A program made the position numbers and the translations under genes. The notes beneath the pieces were generated by a model that was not told the DNA's origin, searched no databases, and saw nothing but the letters and a program-made list of their open reading frames with translations. Of a stretch of 64,000 nt of DNA, positions 7,336 through 15,378 are shown piece by piece. Within the stretch, counting starts at the first letter, position 1; each line of letters starts with the position of its first letter. Origin of the DNA: CAYQEC01 sp964569015 (GTDB taxonomy: Bacteria; Actinomycetota; Acidimicrobiia; Spongiisociales; UBA5794); assembly GCA_964569015.1 (NCBI GenBank), contig CAZMSN010000006.1:16095-80094 (forward strand), written 5' to 3'.

Positions 7336-8256
7336 TCAGTCGCCTTGAGCTTCGAGCCACCGCTCGGCGTCCATGGCGGCCCGGCAGCCCATGGCGGCGG
7401 CGGTGACCGCCTGGCGGTAGACCGAGTCGGCGACGTCGCCTGCGGCGAAGACCCCCGGCACGGAGGTCATCGTGCTGCCGTGCCGGACGACGTAGCCCTT
7501 CTCGTCGAGGTCGATGAGGCCACGGAAGACGACGGTGTTGGGGGTGTGGCCGATCGCTACAAAAACGCCGTCGACGGACAGCGTGGAAGCGGTGTCCGTC
7601 CTGACGTTGCGGACTCGGAGACCGGTCACGGTGTCGTCGCCGAGCACCTCCTCGACCACGCTGTTCCACAACACTTCGATCTTGTCGTGCTCGAGAGCGC
7701 GGCGAATCATGATCTTCGAGGCCCTGAACTCGTCCCGCCGGTGGATGATGGTGACCTTGGACGCGAAGCGGGTCAGGAAGAGGGCCTCCTCCATGGCGGT
7801 GTCGCCGCCGCCGATCACCGCCAGCTCCTTGTCTCGGAAGAAGAAGCCGTCACAGGTCGCGCATGCCGAGACGCCGCGGCCCCGCAAACGCTCCTCACCG
7901 GGCACTCCGAGCCATCGGGCGGATGCCCCGGTGGAGATGATCAAGGTCTCCGTTTCATGCTGGTCATCGCCCACGGAAACTTTGAATGGTCGGCTAGAGA
8001 GATCCACCGAAGTGACGTCGGATGTGACGATGCGTGTGCCGAGGCGCTTCGCCTGCTCATGGAGTCGATCCATCAGGTCGGGGCCGGTGATTCCCTCAGG
8101 GAATCCCGGGTAGTTCTCGACATCGGTGGTGAGCATGAGCTGTCCGCCGCGCTCGGTCCCTTCGATGATGACAGGTTCGAGGCCTCCACGAGCGGCGTAG
8201 ATCGCCGCGGTCAGCCCGGCCGGCCCTGAGCCGACGATGAGAACCTTCTCGGCCAT
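7336..8256 (-). CDS. trxB: Thioredoxin reductase (NADPH)
   Basis: This FAD enzyme passes electrons from NADPH to thioredoxin. The 306-residue product has the FAD-binding GSGPAGLTAAIYAARGG near the N-terminus, the redox pair CATC (Cys132 and Cys135), the NADPH site GGGDTAMEEALFL and the C-terminal FAD motif GVFAAGDVAD. ATG 8256 is preferred to the in-frame TTG 8262; both lie at the stop of the upstream small membrane protein gene, indicating coupling. The order sigma, anti-sigma, trxB, trxA recalls the mycobacterial sigM locus, with one extra small gene inserted. Confidence 0.96.
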   Translation of the reverse strand: MAEKVLIVGSGPAGLTAAIYAARGGLEPVIIEGTERGGQLMLTTDVENYPGFPEGITGPDLMDRLHEQAKRLGTRIVTSDVTSVDLSSRPFKVSVGDDQHETETLIISTGASARWLGVPGEERLRGRGVSACATCDGFFFRDKELAVIGGGDTAMEEALFLTRFASKVTIIHRRDEFRASKIMIRRALEHDKIEVLWNSVVEEVLGDDTVTGLRVRNVRTDTASTLSVDGVFVAIGHTPNTVVFRGLIDLDEKGYVVRHGSTMTSVPGVFAAGDVADSVYRQAVTAAAMGCRAAMDAERWLEAQGD

Positions 8257-8258
8257 GT

Positions 8259-8546
8259 TCAATCCTCTTCGGAGAGGTCAGCAGTCCGTCTGCTCAAGAG
8301 GAACAACCCGACAAGGACGAATAGTCCACCGAAGAGGGCATAGGCCCACTCCACGCCGATAAGCCCGCCGGTGAGCCGGAACAGGCCGAAGACGAGGAAG
8401 ACGAAGAGGGTGATACCCAGCAGGCCGGCGATGATGCCGACAGCCGTCCACTTGATCCAGCCGGCGATCCGGTCGACAGTGGTCGCCCGGATCCGCTTGG
8501 CGGTGGTCTCGAGGAAATCGGCGATCTTGACAGGAAAGTCTTCCAT
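8259..8546 (-). CDS. Small two-helix membrane protein
   Basis: The 95-residue product has a short amphipathic N-terminal part and two hydrophobic helices (about residues 30-53 and 64-84) separated by a short loop, ending in an acidic tail (SEED). It resembles the generic phage-holin/actinobacterial small membrane proteins but I cannot assign a family. Its stop overlaps the trxB start region and it lies downstream of the anti-sigma gene, so it is likely part of the sigma-trx operon. No counterpart occupies this place in M. tuberculosis as I know it. Confidence 0.75.
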   Translation of the reverse strand: MEDFPVKIADFLETTAKRIRATTVDRIAGWIKWTAVGIIAGLLGITLFVFLVFGLFRLTGGLIGVEWAYALFGGLFVLVGLFLLSRRTADLSEED

Positions 8547-8598
8547 GATGTCGCCGAGGTTAGTCTCCCGGCGCCGCCCCCTCTCCGAATCGACGGCG

Positions 8599-9504
8599 TC
8601 AAGGAACGCGCATGGCGATTGTGCACGATTCGACGAGGTGGCTCAGAAGCACGGCCTCATCGACGTTCTCGGGCACATAGGCGATGACCACGACTTCGCC
8701 CTCGTCCGTCGTCCCGCCGGTGACGACGAAGGCGCTGACGGTGTCGGGGAGCTCGGAGAGGCCGACGTCGACGCAGGGGTGGGACCCGGCGGCGCTGGCC
8801 TCGGTGGTGTCGGTCGCGGTCGCCTCGCTCGTTGTGTCGACGACGTTCTTGGGAAAACCGAGCGCGGCGAGCCTCTCTTGAACCTCGGCAGGACGGCCAC
8901 CGGCATCGATGACGACGGCGAGGAGTTCTTCCAAGCCGGCCTTGGAGAGATCCCATGTCTGATGTGCCTCTTCGTCGCCGTCGGTGATTTCCCCGGCGGC
9001 GACTGTTGCCGGGGAGGAGCCGAGCGTGTCGCCGGCCTCGGCGCGGAGGCCTTCCCGTAAGTCGTAGGCCTCGGGCTCCGCGGGCACGTCGAGCTCCGCA
9101 GTCTGTGCGCTGTTGGAGAGGGCAGCGTCTTCGGCCTCGCGGTCGGAGGCACCGATCAACACGAGGCGGGGCGCCACCAGGAGGACGGCGATCAGCATCA
9201 CCGCCGCGGCGCCGAGGGCGGTGCCGCGCCACGCCCAGCGTCTCTTCTGGGGCGCCGGGACCGGCGCGGTAGCCACGCCGAGGCGACCGTGGAGGGTGCG
9301 ATGTAGATGAGCGGACTCAGCCGCGCTCAGATAGACGCGTGGCGTATCCCGGAGCACTTCCAACGCCACCTGCTGCAGGCGGAGCTCCTCCGAGCACTCC
9401 GAGCAGGTCTCCATGTGCTCTTCCACCGCGGCGGCCCGGGCAGCGTCCAGGGAGCCTTCGAGGAAGGCCATGATGGTGTCGGGGTCGTGTTCGTGCATCG
9501 TCAT
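8599..9504 (-). CDS. Membrane-anchored anti-sigma factor with zinc-finger (ZAS/zf-HC2) domain
   Basis: The N-terminus carries the anti-sigma zinc motif H30-x3-C34-x2-C37 (EEHMETCSEC). A single transmembrane helix follows at about residues 94-117, then an extracytoplasmic Asp/Glu/Ala/Thr-rich domain of about 180 residues with no family I recognise. Such proteins hold an ECF sigma factor at the membrane until a signal releases it. Its start overlaps the sigma stop (ATGA at 9501-9504), which is typical of sigma/anti-sigma pairs. By position it matches Rv3912 beside sigM. Confidence 0.9.
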   Translation of the reverse strand: MTMHEHDPDTIMAFLEGSLDAARAAAVEEHMETCSECSEELRLQQVALEVLRDTPRVYLSAAESAHLHRTLHGRLGVATAPVPAPQKRRWAWRGTALGAAAVMLIAVLLVAPRLVLIGASDREAEDAALSNSAQTAELDVPAEPEAYDLREGLRAEAGDTLGSSPATVAAGEITDGDEEAHQTWDLSKAGLEELLAVVIDAGGRPAEVQERLAALGFPKNVVDTTSEATATDTTEASAAGSHPCVDVGLSELPDTVSAFVVTGGTTDEGEVVVIAYVPENVDEAVLLSHLVESCTIAMRVP

Positions 9505-10073
9505 TCGTCCCTTGGATGCTGCGAGGGTGGGCGGAGGTTCCCGAGGTACTCCGCGAGCTGGCGTCGTCCCCTGAAGACTCGCGACTTGACCGTGCCGACC
9601 GGGATACCGAGGAGGTCGGCTGCCGTCTCGAGAGCCAGGCCCTCGAGGTCCACGAGCACGACGGCGGCGCGGAACTCCGAGCTGACGGCTTGCAGCGCCA
9701 CCTCGATGTCGGGTCGCAGCTCAGCAGCCGTGAAAGCGTCCCCGCTCTTGGGATCCGCCGAATCGAGGTTCTCAGGAAGGGATTCGGAGCGTTGTCGCCG
9801 CCTGCGCCGGAGGTGGTCGTAGCAGGCATTGATCGCCACCCGGTACAGCCAGGTGCTGAAGGCGGCCTGAGCCCGATAGCGATCGACCTTGCGGAAGACC
9901 GCCAGGAAAGTGTCCTGGGTGGCGTCGAGGGCCGCATCGCGATCGCGCAGCATGCGAAGGCAGATCCCGAAGACGCGGTCCTCGTGGGCGTGCATCAACT
10001 CGTCGAAGGCCATGACGTCGCCGCCGAGGTAGCGCTCGATGAGGGCGAGGTCGGCAGCAGCTCGCTGTGTCAT
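9501..10073 (-). CDS. ECF-type RNA polymerase sigma factor (SigM-like by position)
   Basis: The 190-residue product has sigma region 2 (AFDELMHAHEDRVFGICLRM, then DATQDTFLAVFRKVDRY and FSTWLYRVAINACYDHLRRR) and region 4 with the helix-turn-helix LALETAADLLGIPVGTVKSR. ATG 10073 is chosen because an upstream in-frame extension is low in complexity and lacks sigma homology. It is followed, with overlap, by its cognate anti-sigma gene. Synteny with sigM suggests an envelope or oxidative-stress regulon, including the trx genes downstream; that is inferred. Confidence 0.93.
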   Translation of the reverse strand: MTQRAAADLALIERYLGGDVMAFDELMHAHEDRVFGICLRMLRDRDAALDATQDTFLAVFRKVDRYRAQAAFSTWLYRVAINACYDHLRRRRRQRSESLPENLDSADPKSGDAFTAAELRPDIEVALQAVSSEFRAAVVLVDLEGLALETAADLLGIPVGTVKSRVFRGRRQLAEYLGNLRPPSQHPRDE

Positions 10074-10107
10074 GTCAGGGCGATCGTTGTTGGAGGGAAG
10101 AGGTGTG

Positions 10108-11457
10108 TCACGAGATGAACACCACCTCGATGACGCGGGTGAAATACTCGCCGCCGTCCTGCTCGGGGAGATCCGTGAACCAGAGCAGCCAGGAACCACC
10201 AGGACGAGAGGGAAGCTGGAGGCTGACCGTGCCGGTCAATGCGGTGCCCGATGCAACGGCCTCCCACTCCTCGAAATCGTCTGGGATGGCCGCGGCCCAC
10301 CCTACGGTGAATCGGGTGTCCTGGGAGATATGGAACTCGATCGACTCGGGGGTTCCTTCGACTGTGAAAACGAGGCCGACTCCCGGCTTGTTGAGCCGAG
10401 CCAGTGGATCGAAGTAGCGCTCGGTCCGCCAGGAAGTGTCCGGGTTTCCGTCGAGGACGTTGGGCACATCGGTGTCCCTCTCGGTTCGGTCACCGAACGG
10501 GTCGTACACGACCGCGGTTGCTTCGAGTGTCCCGGTCTGCGGTATCGGAGGCTGTGTCGTTGTCGTATCGGTGGCAGAGGTGGTGGTGGTCGTCGCCGCC
10601 GGGGGAGTGGCCGGGAACAGGAAGGGAGAATCGGGATCGACGTCGATGGCGAGACCGACGGCGGCCACCAGGAAGGCGGAGACCAGCAGCAGCGTCGCCG
10701 GGATCAACCAGCGCCACGACCATCCGCCACGCGGCGCAGGCGGCGGCACGTAGGGAGTCGCCCGCAGGGCCGTCGCCAGCCCGGAGGCATCGAGCTTGCC
10801 GGTCTCGGCATCGGAGAGGGCCCGATCAACGGTCGCCGGGAGGCCCTCGACCACCTGCGACGGATTCAGCCCCGGGTGGTCGGAGCCAGTGAGCGCCAGC
10901 CGCAGCGCCCGCGCCAGTGCCACCGTGTCGTCCGCGGGCGACAGAGACCTCCGAGGGCGACCGAAGGCGCCGAGCTTGGCCGGGTGGGCTGCCGAAAAGA
11001 GGATGGCACCTGAGTCGATGGCGCCGTGGGTGGCTCCGGCGGCGTGGAACGCTGCGAGCCCCTCGGCGAGGCCGGCCGCGTTGGGGAGGAACTCGGAGAC
11101 CGGAAGGGTCTCAGAGGCACGCAGGCGATCTGCAATCGAGACCCCGCCGTTCCACTCGAGCGCGGAGTAGGCACCGCCTCCGGGTGATTCACCCACGGCG
11201 TAAACGCCGGCGAGGTGGATGTGCTGGATTCCTGCGGCCACTCGGATCGATGCCACGAATGCCTCGACCCTTCGCCGGCTCGCGGCCGAGTTGAGGACTC
11301 GTAGCAGAACAGGCCTGTCGAGCGTGCGGTCGGTGGCGAGCCATTCCTCGACATCGGCATCGCGTCCCAGCCAGACCTGGGTCTGGTAGCGGTCGGGGAG
11401 CTGTGGGGCCATCGGTCCTCCGGCAGGGTCAATACGTGCCCAGCGGTCGACGAGCAC
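10108..11457 (-). CDS. Stand-alone pseudokinase / transmembrane / extracellular sugar-binding-like protein (C-terminal half of MviN without MurJ)
   Basis: The 449-residue product has a kinase-like domain (about 25-235), one transmembrane helix (about 247-271), a Pro/Thr-rich linker (280-310) and an extracellular beta-sandwich-like domain (310-449, with LDGNPDTSWRTERYFDP and GVGLVF). Catalytic motifs are lost: the HRD loop reads THGAIDSGAIL, the DFG reads AFG and no VAIK lysine is seen (RPVLLRVL). This matches the pseudokinase, TM and C-terminal domains of mycobacterial MviN (Rv3910), which lies in the same place beside sigM, but the 14-helix MurJ flippase is missing. GTG 11457 has a GAGGTGA site; ATG 11412 with GGAGGA is an alternative. 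Confidence 0.82.
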   Translation of the reverse strand: MLVDRWARIDPAGGPMAPQLPDRYQTQVWLGRDADVEEWLATDRTLDRPVLLRVLNSAASRRRVEAFVASIRVAAGIQHIHLAGVYAVGESPGGGAYSALEWNGGVSIADRLRASETLPVSEFLPNAAGLAEGLAAFHAAGATHGAIDSGAILFSAAHPAKLGAFGRPRRSLSPADDTVALARALRLALTGSDHPGLNPSQVVEGLPATVDRALSDAETGKLDASGLATALRATPYVPPPAPRGGWSWRWLIPATLLLVSAFLVAAVGLAIDVDPDSPFLFPATPPAATTTTTSATDTTTTQPPIPQTGTLEATAVVYDPFGDRTERDTDVPNVLDGNPDTSWRTERYFDPLARLNKPGVGLVFTVEGTPESIEFHISQDTRFTVGWAAAIPDDFEEWEAVASGTALTGTVSLQLPSRPGGSWLLWFTDLPEQDGGEYFTRVIEVVFIS

Positions 11458-11514
11458 CGCTTGTCACCTCGCCGTGATCGCGAGACTAACGGAGTGTTGA
11501 GAGAGGTTTGTTGC

Positions 11515-12252
11515 TCAGGGAGCGTTGCGAAGCAGGGCCAGCGGCTCGGGGAGAAGGACGAAGCCCTCGGTCTCGTAGAGTGCGATGGCGCCTTCGTTGT
11601 CGTACTGGGTGTTGAGCAGCATGACACGCGCCCCCGAGTCGCGAGCCTTTCGAGCGGCCACCCGCACCAGCGAGCGTCCCATGCCCTTGCCCTGCCATTG
11701 GGGGTCGACGGCAACCCTTTGCAGATAGGAGACGGCGGCACCGAACCCGACGATGGCGAATCCGGCAGGGAGGCCGTCCCTATCGCGGATGATGAGCACG
11801 GTCGAACGCGTGGTCGCCTCGATCGCCTCCTGCAGACCCAACGCATCGAAGCGCCAGAAGGGGGAGAACGCTGCGACATCGATGGCGAGCAGGCGATCGA
11901 GAGGGACGTCGTTGGCTTCGACGACCAAATGATCAGGCGCCGCGGGTTGCCGGTCGAGGGGGAGCCGCATGAGCGCCAAGTCCATGAACGTCACGTAACC
12001 GGCGCTCTGCCACATTCGGCGGGCACTGGCCGGCAGCGGTGGCGAGAGTGCCGCCGGGGCGCCGAGGTGAAGTAGGCGCTCGGTCGAGGCCCCCAGGAAG
12101 GGCGCCCCGCCGCGGATCAAGCGGATGGTGGCATCGGGTTCGGCATCATTCCACGGACGGGCCTCGGCACGAGCCCAGCCACGGCGAAACTCGATCCGAC
12201 CCGGCCACTCGCCGCGGTGGCTTATCTTGACGGGGGTGTCTGTGAGCGCCAT
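11515..12252 (-). CDS. GNAT-family N-acetyltransferase with extra N-terminal domain
   Basis: The C-terminal half (about residues 105-245) is a GNAT fold, with the acetyl-CoA-binding signature QRVAVDPQWQGKGMGRSLV and the later NTQYDNEGAIALYETEGF. The N-terminal 100 residues have a Trp/Arg-rich strand pattern that I cannot assign, possibly a degenerate second GNAT. The substrate cannot be told. ATG 12252 is used; the in-frame extension to 12399 would overlap the divergent deacetylase gene. It ends 57 bp before the GTG of the pseudokinase gene, on the same strand. Confidence 0.85.
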   Translation of the reverse strand: MALTDTPVKISHRGEWPGRIEFRRGWARAEARPWNDAEPDATIRLIRGGAPFLGASTERLLHLGAPAALSPPLPASARRMWQSAGYVTFMDLALMRLPLDRQPAAPDHLVVEANDVPLDRLLAIDVAAFSPFWRFDALGLQEAIEATTRSTVLIIRDRDGLPAGFAIVGFGAAVSYLQRVAVDPQWQGKGMGRSLVRVAARKARDSGARVMLLNTQYDNEGAIALYETEGFVLLPEPLALLRNAP

Positions 12253-12339
12253 CAAAGACTTCCTGGCAATTGGATCGAGTGACGCCGCACACGTTACCGT
12301 TGCTCGCGAAGACCGAATTCGACATGGGATGATGCAGGT

Positions 12340-13362
12340 ATGCGCGTTGCTCTCGTGACACACGACAGTGCCCTCGATCACGACACGGGATTCGGTCATC
12401 CCGAACGCGCCGCACGTATCCCGGCCGTGATCTCAGGGGTTCACGCCTCAGGCCTCGAAGTCGTCGAAGTCGAAGCGCCCCGGGCGGACCTCGCCGACGT
12501 GGGCCTGGTCCACGAGGCGGCCTACATCGACGAGCTGAACCAGTTCTGCGCCGCCGGCGGTGGCACGCTCGATGTGGACACCGTTGCCGGGGAGAGGAGC
12601 TGGGAAGCGGCGCTGCGGGCGGCAGGCTCGGGCCCGGCGGCCGCCGAAGTGCTGCGGCGCGGCGAGGCGGACGTCGCCTTCGTGGCGATGCGGCCGCCAG
12701 GGCATCACGCCTTGCCCCGGCGGGCGATGGGATTCTGCCTCCTCAACAACATTGCGATCACGGCGCGGAAGCTCAGCCGGGAGAACGCCGGGGTGGCGAT
12801 CGTCGACTGGGACGTGCACCACGGGAATGGGACCCAGACGATCTTCTTGCGGGATCCCTCGGTGCTCTACATCTCCTTCCACGAGTATCCGGCGTATCCG
12901 GGCACCGGGTGGGTGGACGAGATCGGCGACGCGGACGGTATCGGGAAGACGGTCAATTTCGCGTGGCCACCGGGGTGTGACGGGGCGCCCTACCGCTGGG
13001 CGATCGTCAACGTCGTCGTGCCGATGCTGGAGCAGTTCGCGCCCGAGTGGATCCTGGTGTCATCGGGGTACGACGCCCACCGACGTGACCCGCTGGCCGG
13101 GATCCGTCTCGAGACCGAGGACTACGGGTTCATGGCGGGCGCACTGCGCGGCAAGGCCCCCGAAGCGCGCACGATCTTCTTCCTGGAGGGGGGATACGAC
13201 CTTGCGGTGCTCGCCGCCGCGACGGCCGAGACGCTGCGCGGCTTCTCCAATCCCCCGGCCTTGGAGAGCCCGGTGCCAGGAAGTGGCGCGGCCTGGCAAA
13301 TGGCACACGCTGTGGTCCGGAGAATGGTTCCGTATTGGGACCTCAAGGACCCGGAGCGGTGA
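12340..13362 (+). CDS. Histone deacetylase/AcuC/AphA-family metal-dependent deacetylase
   Basis: This 340-residue product has the full class II HDAC motif set: GHPERAARI, RPPGHHA with the catalytic His pair (122, 123), the metal ligands in DWDVHHGNGTQ (Asp158, His160), SSGYDAHRRDPL and FLEGGYDL. Bacterial members deacetylate polyamines, acetoin-related substrates or proteins such as acetyl-CoA synthetase; the actual substrate is unknown here. ATG 12340 follows an AT-richer divergent region shared with the GNAT gene, so the two may be co-regulated. The pairing of an acetyltransferase and a deacetylase is suggestive only. Confidence 0.92.
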   Translation: MRVALVTHDSALDHDTGFGHPERAARIPAVISGVHASGLEVVEVEAPRADLADVGLVHEAAYIDELNQFCAAGGGTLDVDTVAGERSWEAALRAAGSGPAAAEVLRRGEADVAFVAMRPPGHHALPRRAMGFCLLNNIAITARKLSRENAGVAIVDWDVHHGNGTQTIFLRDPSVLYISFHEYPAYPGTGWVDEIGDADGIGKTVNFAWPPGCDGAPYRWAIVNVVVPMLEQFAPEWILVSSGYDAHRRDPLAGIRLETEDYGFMAGALRGKAPEARTIFFLEGGYDLAVLAAATAETLRGFSNPPALESPVPGSGAAWQMAHAVVRRMVPYWDLKDPER

Positions 13363-13444
13363 ACCGATATCACTTCGCGTAGTCAAAGTCGATACGGAGA
13401 GTGGCCGCTGTAGGTCGGCCGCCGCCGCGGGCCGGGAGGAAACC

Positions 13445-14536
13445 GTGACCACACCGCTGCCAACACTGGAAGAGCTGCTCACCAAGCTGAACGAGGTACG
13501 CGGCTCCGATCTCCACCTCAAGGTGGGATCACCTCCGGCATATCGCATCGACGGGTCATTGCACATTTCCGACTTGGCGATCGTGAGCCCACAGGACACC
13601 GAAACGTGGGCCGAGCAGCTCTTGCCCGAGCGAGCCCATGAGGAATTCAAGCGTCACAACGAAGCAGACTTCGCGTACGGGCTTGCGAGCCTCGGCCGCT
13701 ACCGGGTGAACATCTACCGGCAGCGCGGCTCGATCAACATCGTGGTCCGGGCCGTGAGCCCCGCCAGTCAGAGGATCACCGAACTCGGCCTTCCCGAGGC
13801 CGCCGAGCGCCTGTGCAACGAGCAGCGCGGTCTCGTCCTCGTCACGGGCCCGACCGGCTCGGGAAAGACGACGACGCTCGGCGCGATGCTCGACCACATC
13901 AACTCCAACCGTCGCGCCAACATCATCACGCTGGAAGATCCGATCGAGATCCTCCACGCCGACAAGATGTCGATCGTGAGCCAGCGCGAGGTGGGTATTG
14001 ACACCGAGTCGTTCTCCGAAGGCCTGCGCCGGGTGCTGCGGCAGGATCCGGACGTGATCTTCATCGGCGAGATGCGGGACAACGAGACCGTGGAGGCCGC
14101 CCTTCGCGCCGCCGAGACCGGCCATCTGGTGCTGTCGACCCTGCACACCAACGACGCGACCGAGACCGTGAACCGCATCGTCGACTACTTCCCGCCCTAT
14201 CAACAGCATCAGATTCGATTGATGCTGGCTTCGAACCTGGCCGGAGTGGTCAGCCAGCGCCTCATTCCTCGCGCCGATGGCAACGGGCGGGTTCCTGCCA
14301 TCGAGTTGCTGGTCAATACCGAGAGAGTCTTCGAGCGAATCACGGACCCCGCCCGCACGCACACCTTGGAGGAGGTGATGGCGGACGGGGAGTACTACGG
14401 CATGCAAACCTTCGACCAGGCGCTGCTCAACCTCTTCTCGGGCGGCGTGGTCTCGTTCCAGGATGCCTTGGCCTACTCCTCGCACCCCACCGATTTCCGC
14501 TTGGCGGCACAGAGTTTGGGACTCCGTTCAGCGTAG
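13445..14536 (+). CDS. pilT: Twitching-motility/retraction ATPase PilT
   Basis: PilT powers type IV pilus retraction. The 363-residue product carries Walker A GPTGSGKTTTLG, the Asp box ITLEDPIEILHADKMSIVSQREVG, Walker B DPDVIFIGEMRD and the His box GHLVLSTLHTNDATE, and the family N-terminus GSDLHLKVGSPPAYRIDG. GTG 13445 has GGGAGGA just upstream (13433-13439); the longer open frame to 12560 merely reads through the deacetylase in another phase. No other pilus gene is nearby, so partner genes must be elsewhere. Confidence 0.95.
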   Translation: MTTPLPTLEELLTKLNEVRGSDLHLKVGSPPAYRIDGSLHISDLAIVSPQDTETWAEQLLPERAHEEFKRHNEADFAYGLASLGRYRVNIYRQRGSINIVVRAVSPASQRITELGLPEAAERLCNEQRGLVLVTGPTGSGKTTTLGAMLDHINSNRRANIITLEDPIEILHADKMSIVSQREVGIDTESFSEGLRRVLRQDPDVIFIGEMRDNETVEAALRAAETGHLVLSTLHTNDATETVNRIVDYFPPYQQHQIRLMLASNLAGVVSQRLIPRADGNGRVPAIELLVNTERVFERITDPARTHTLEEVMADGEYYGMQTFDQALLNLFSGGVVSFQDALAYSSHPTDFRLAAQSLGLRSA

Positions 14537-14660
14537 CTGGCGTCCCGAAAACCAGGCACTGGACCTGGGACCCGGATGAAGCCTATTGGCAGGGTGGGAC
14601 CGGTTCCCGGGTCCGGCGACCTGGAGTTCCTCTTCATCGTTGTGGGCTACTCTCGTACCC

Positions 14661-15302
14661 ATGCCCGAGTTCACCTGTCGCCGGTGTGGCGCGGCGTTCA
14701 CGCTCCCACCCCACGTGCTCGCTCGCTACCCAGGGTGGAGCCCGAGCACGTGCCGTTCGTGCCGTGACCGCGAGCAGGAAGCAGCACCGGCCGAGAGGCC
14801 TCGCAATCGCAACCGGCGAAGGGGCGAACCGATCTCGACTGATCGGGTGCTCGAGGTATACGACGGTGGGCCCGACTCCGGTGTGTTCACCGACGGCAGT
14901 GCGGTGCCTAATCCCGGCCCAGGTGGATGGGGCGTGGTGTACGTCGTGGGAGGTGAGGTCGTCGCTGAGAGGCACGGTCACGAGCCCGATACCACGAACA
15001 ACCGAATGGAACTGACCGCGCTGATAGAAGCGGCCGGACTCGTGCCGCCCGGCACCCCGGCCACCGTCTACTCCGATTCCCGCCTCGCAGTGAGGACGAT
15101 CACCGAGTGGGCCGCAGGATGGGAACAGCGCGGATGGAAGCGGAGGTCGGGCCCGGTCGAGAACCTCGATCTCGTCAAGCGGGCGTATCTTGCCTACCGG
15201 CGACGGCCCGAGCTGAGGCCGGAGTGGATCGCCGCCCATTCGGGTCACCGCTGGAACGAATACGCCGATGCTCTCGCCGCACGCTGGCGGCTGGGGGGGT
15301 GA
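14661..15302 (+). CDS. rnhA: Ribonuclease HI with N-terminal zinc-ribbon-like segment
   Basis: RNase HI cuts RNA in RNA-DNA hybrids. All four catalytic acids can be seen: Asp in VFTDGSAVPNPGPGG, Glu in NNRMELTALIEA, Asp in VYSDSRLAV and Asp in RWNEYADALAA. In front of this domain, residues 1-45 hold two CxxC pairs (FTCRRCGAAF and STCRSCRD), likely a zinc ribbon. Residues 46-75 are a basic linker. The 213-residue length is longer than the classical 155. ATG 14661 is placed just before the first Cys pair. Its downstream neighbour is the CCA-adding enzyme. Confidence 0.92.
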   Translation: MPEFTCRRCGAAFTLPPHVLARYPGWSPSTCRSCRDREQEAAPAERPRNRNRRRGEPISTDRVLEVYDGGPDSGVFTDGSAVPNPGPGGWGVVYVVGGEVVAERHGHEPDTTNNRMELTALIEAAGLVPPGTPATVYSDSRLAVRTITEWAAGWEQRGWKRRSGPVENLDLVKRAYLAYRRRPELRPEWIAAHSGHRWNEYADALAARWRLGG

Positions 15303-15378
15303 GCGTCGCGGCCAGAGCCGGAAGGAGGCGCTCGGTGAGGAAACCGAACCTTCTCGTGGAGCCAGGTAGTCTCCTGGC

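Noticed and set aside
12560..13444. Long N-terminal extension of pilT
   Set aside because: It reads through the deacetylase gene in another phase, is rich in Arg/Ser/Pro, and the GTG at 13445 has a good ribosome site.
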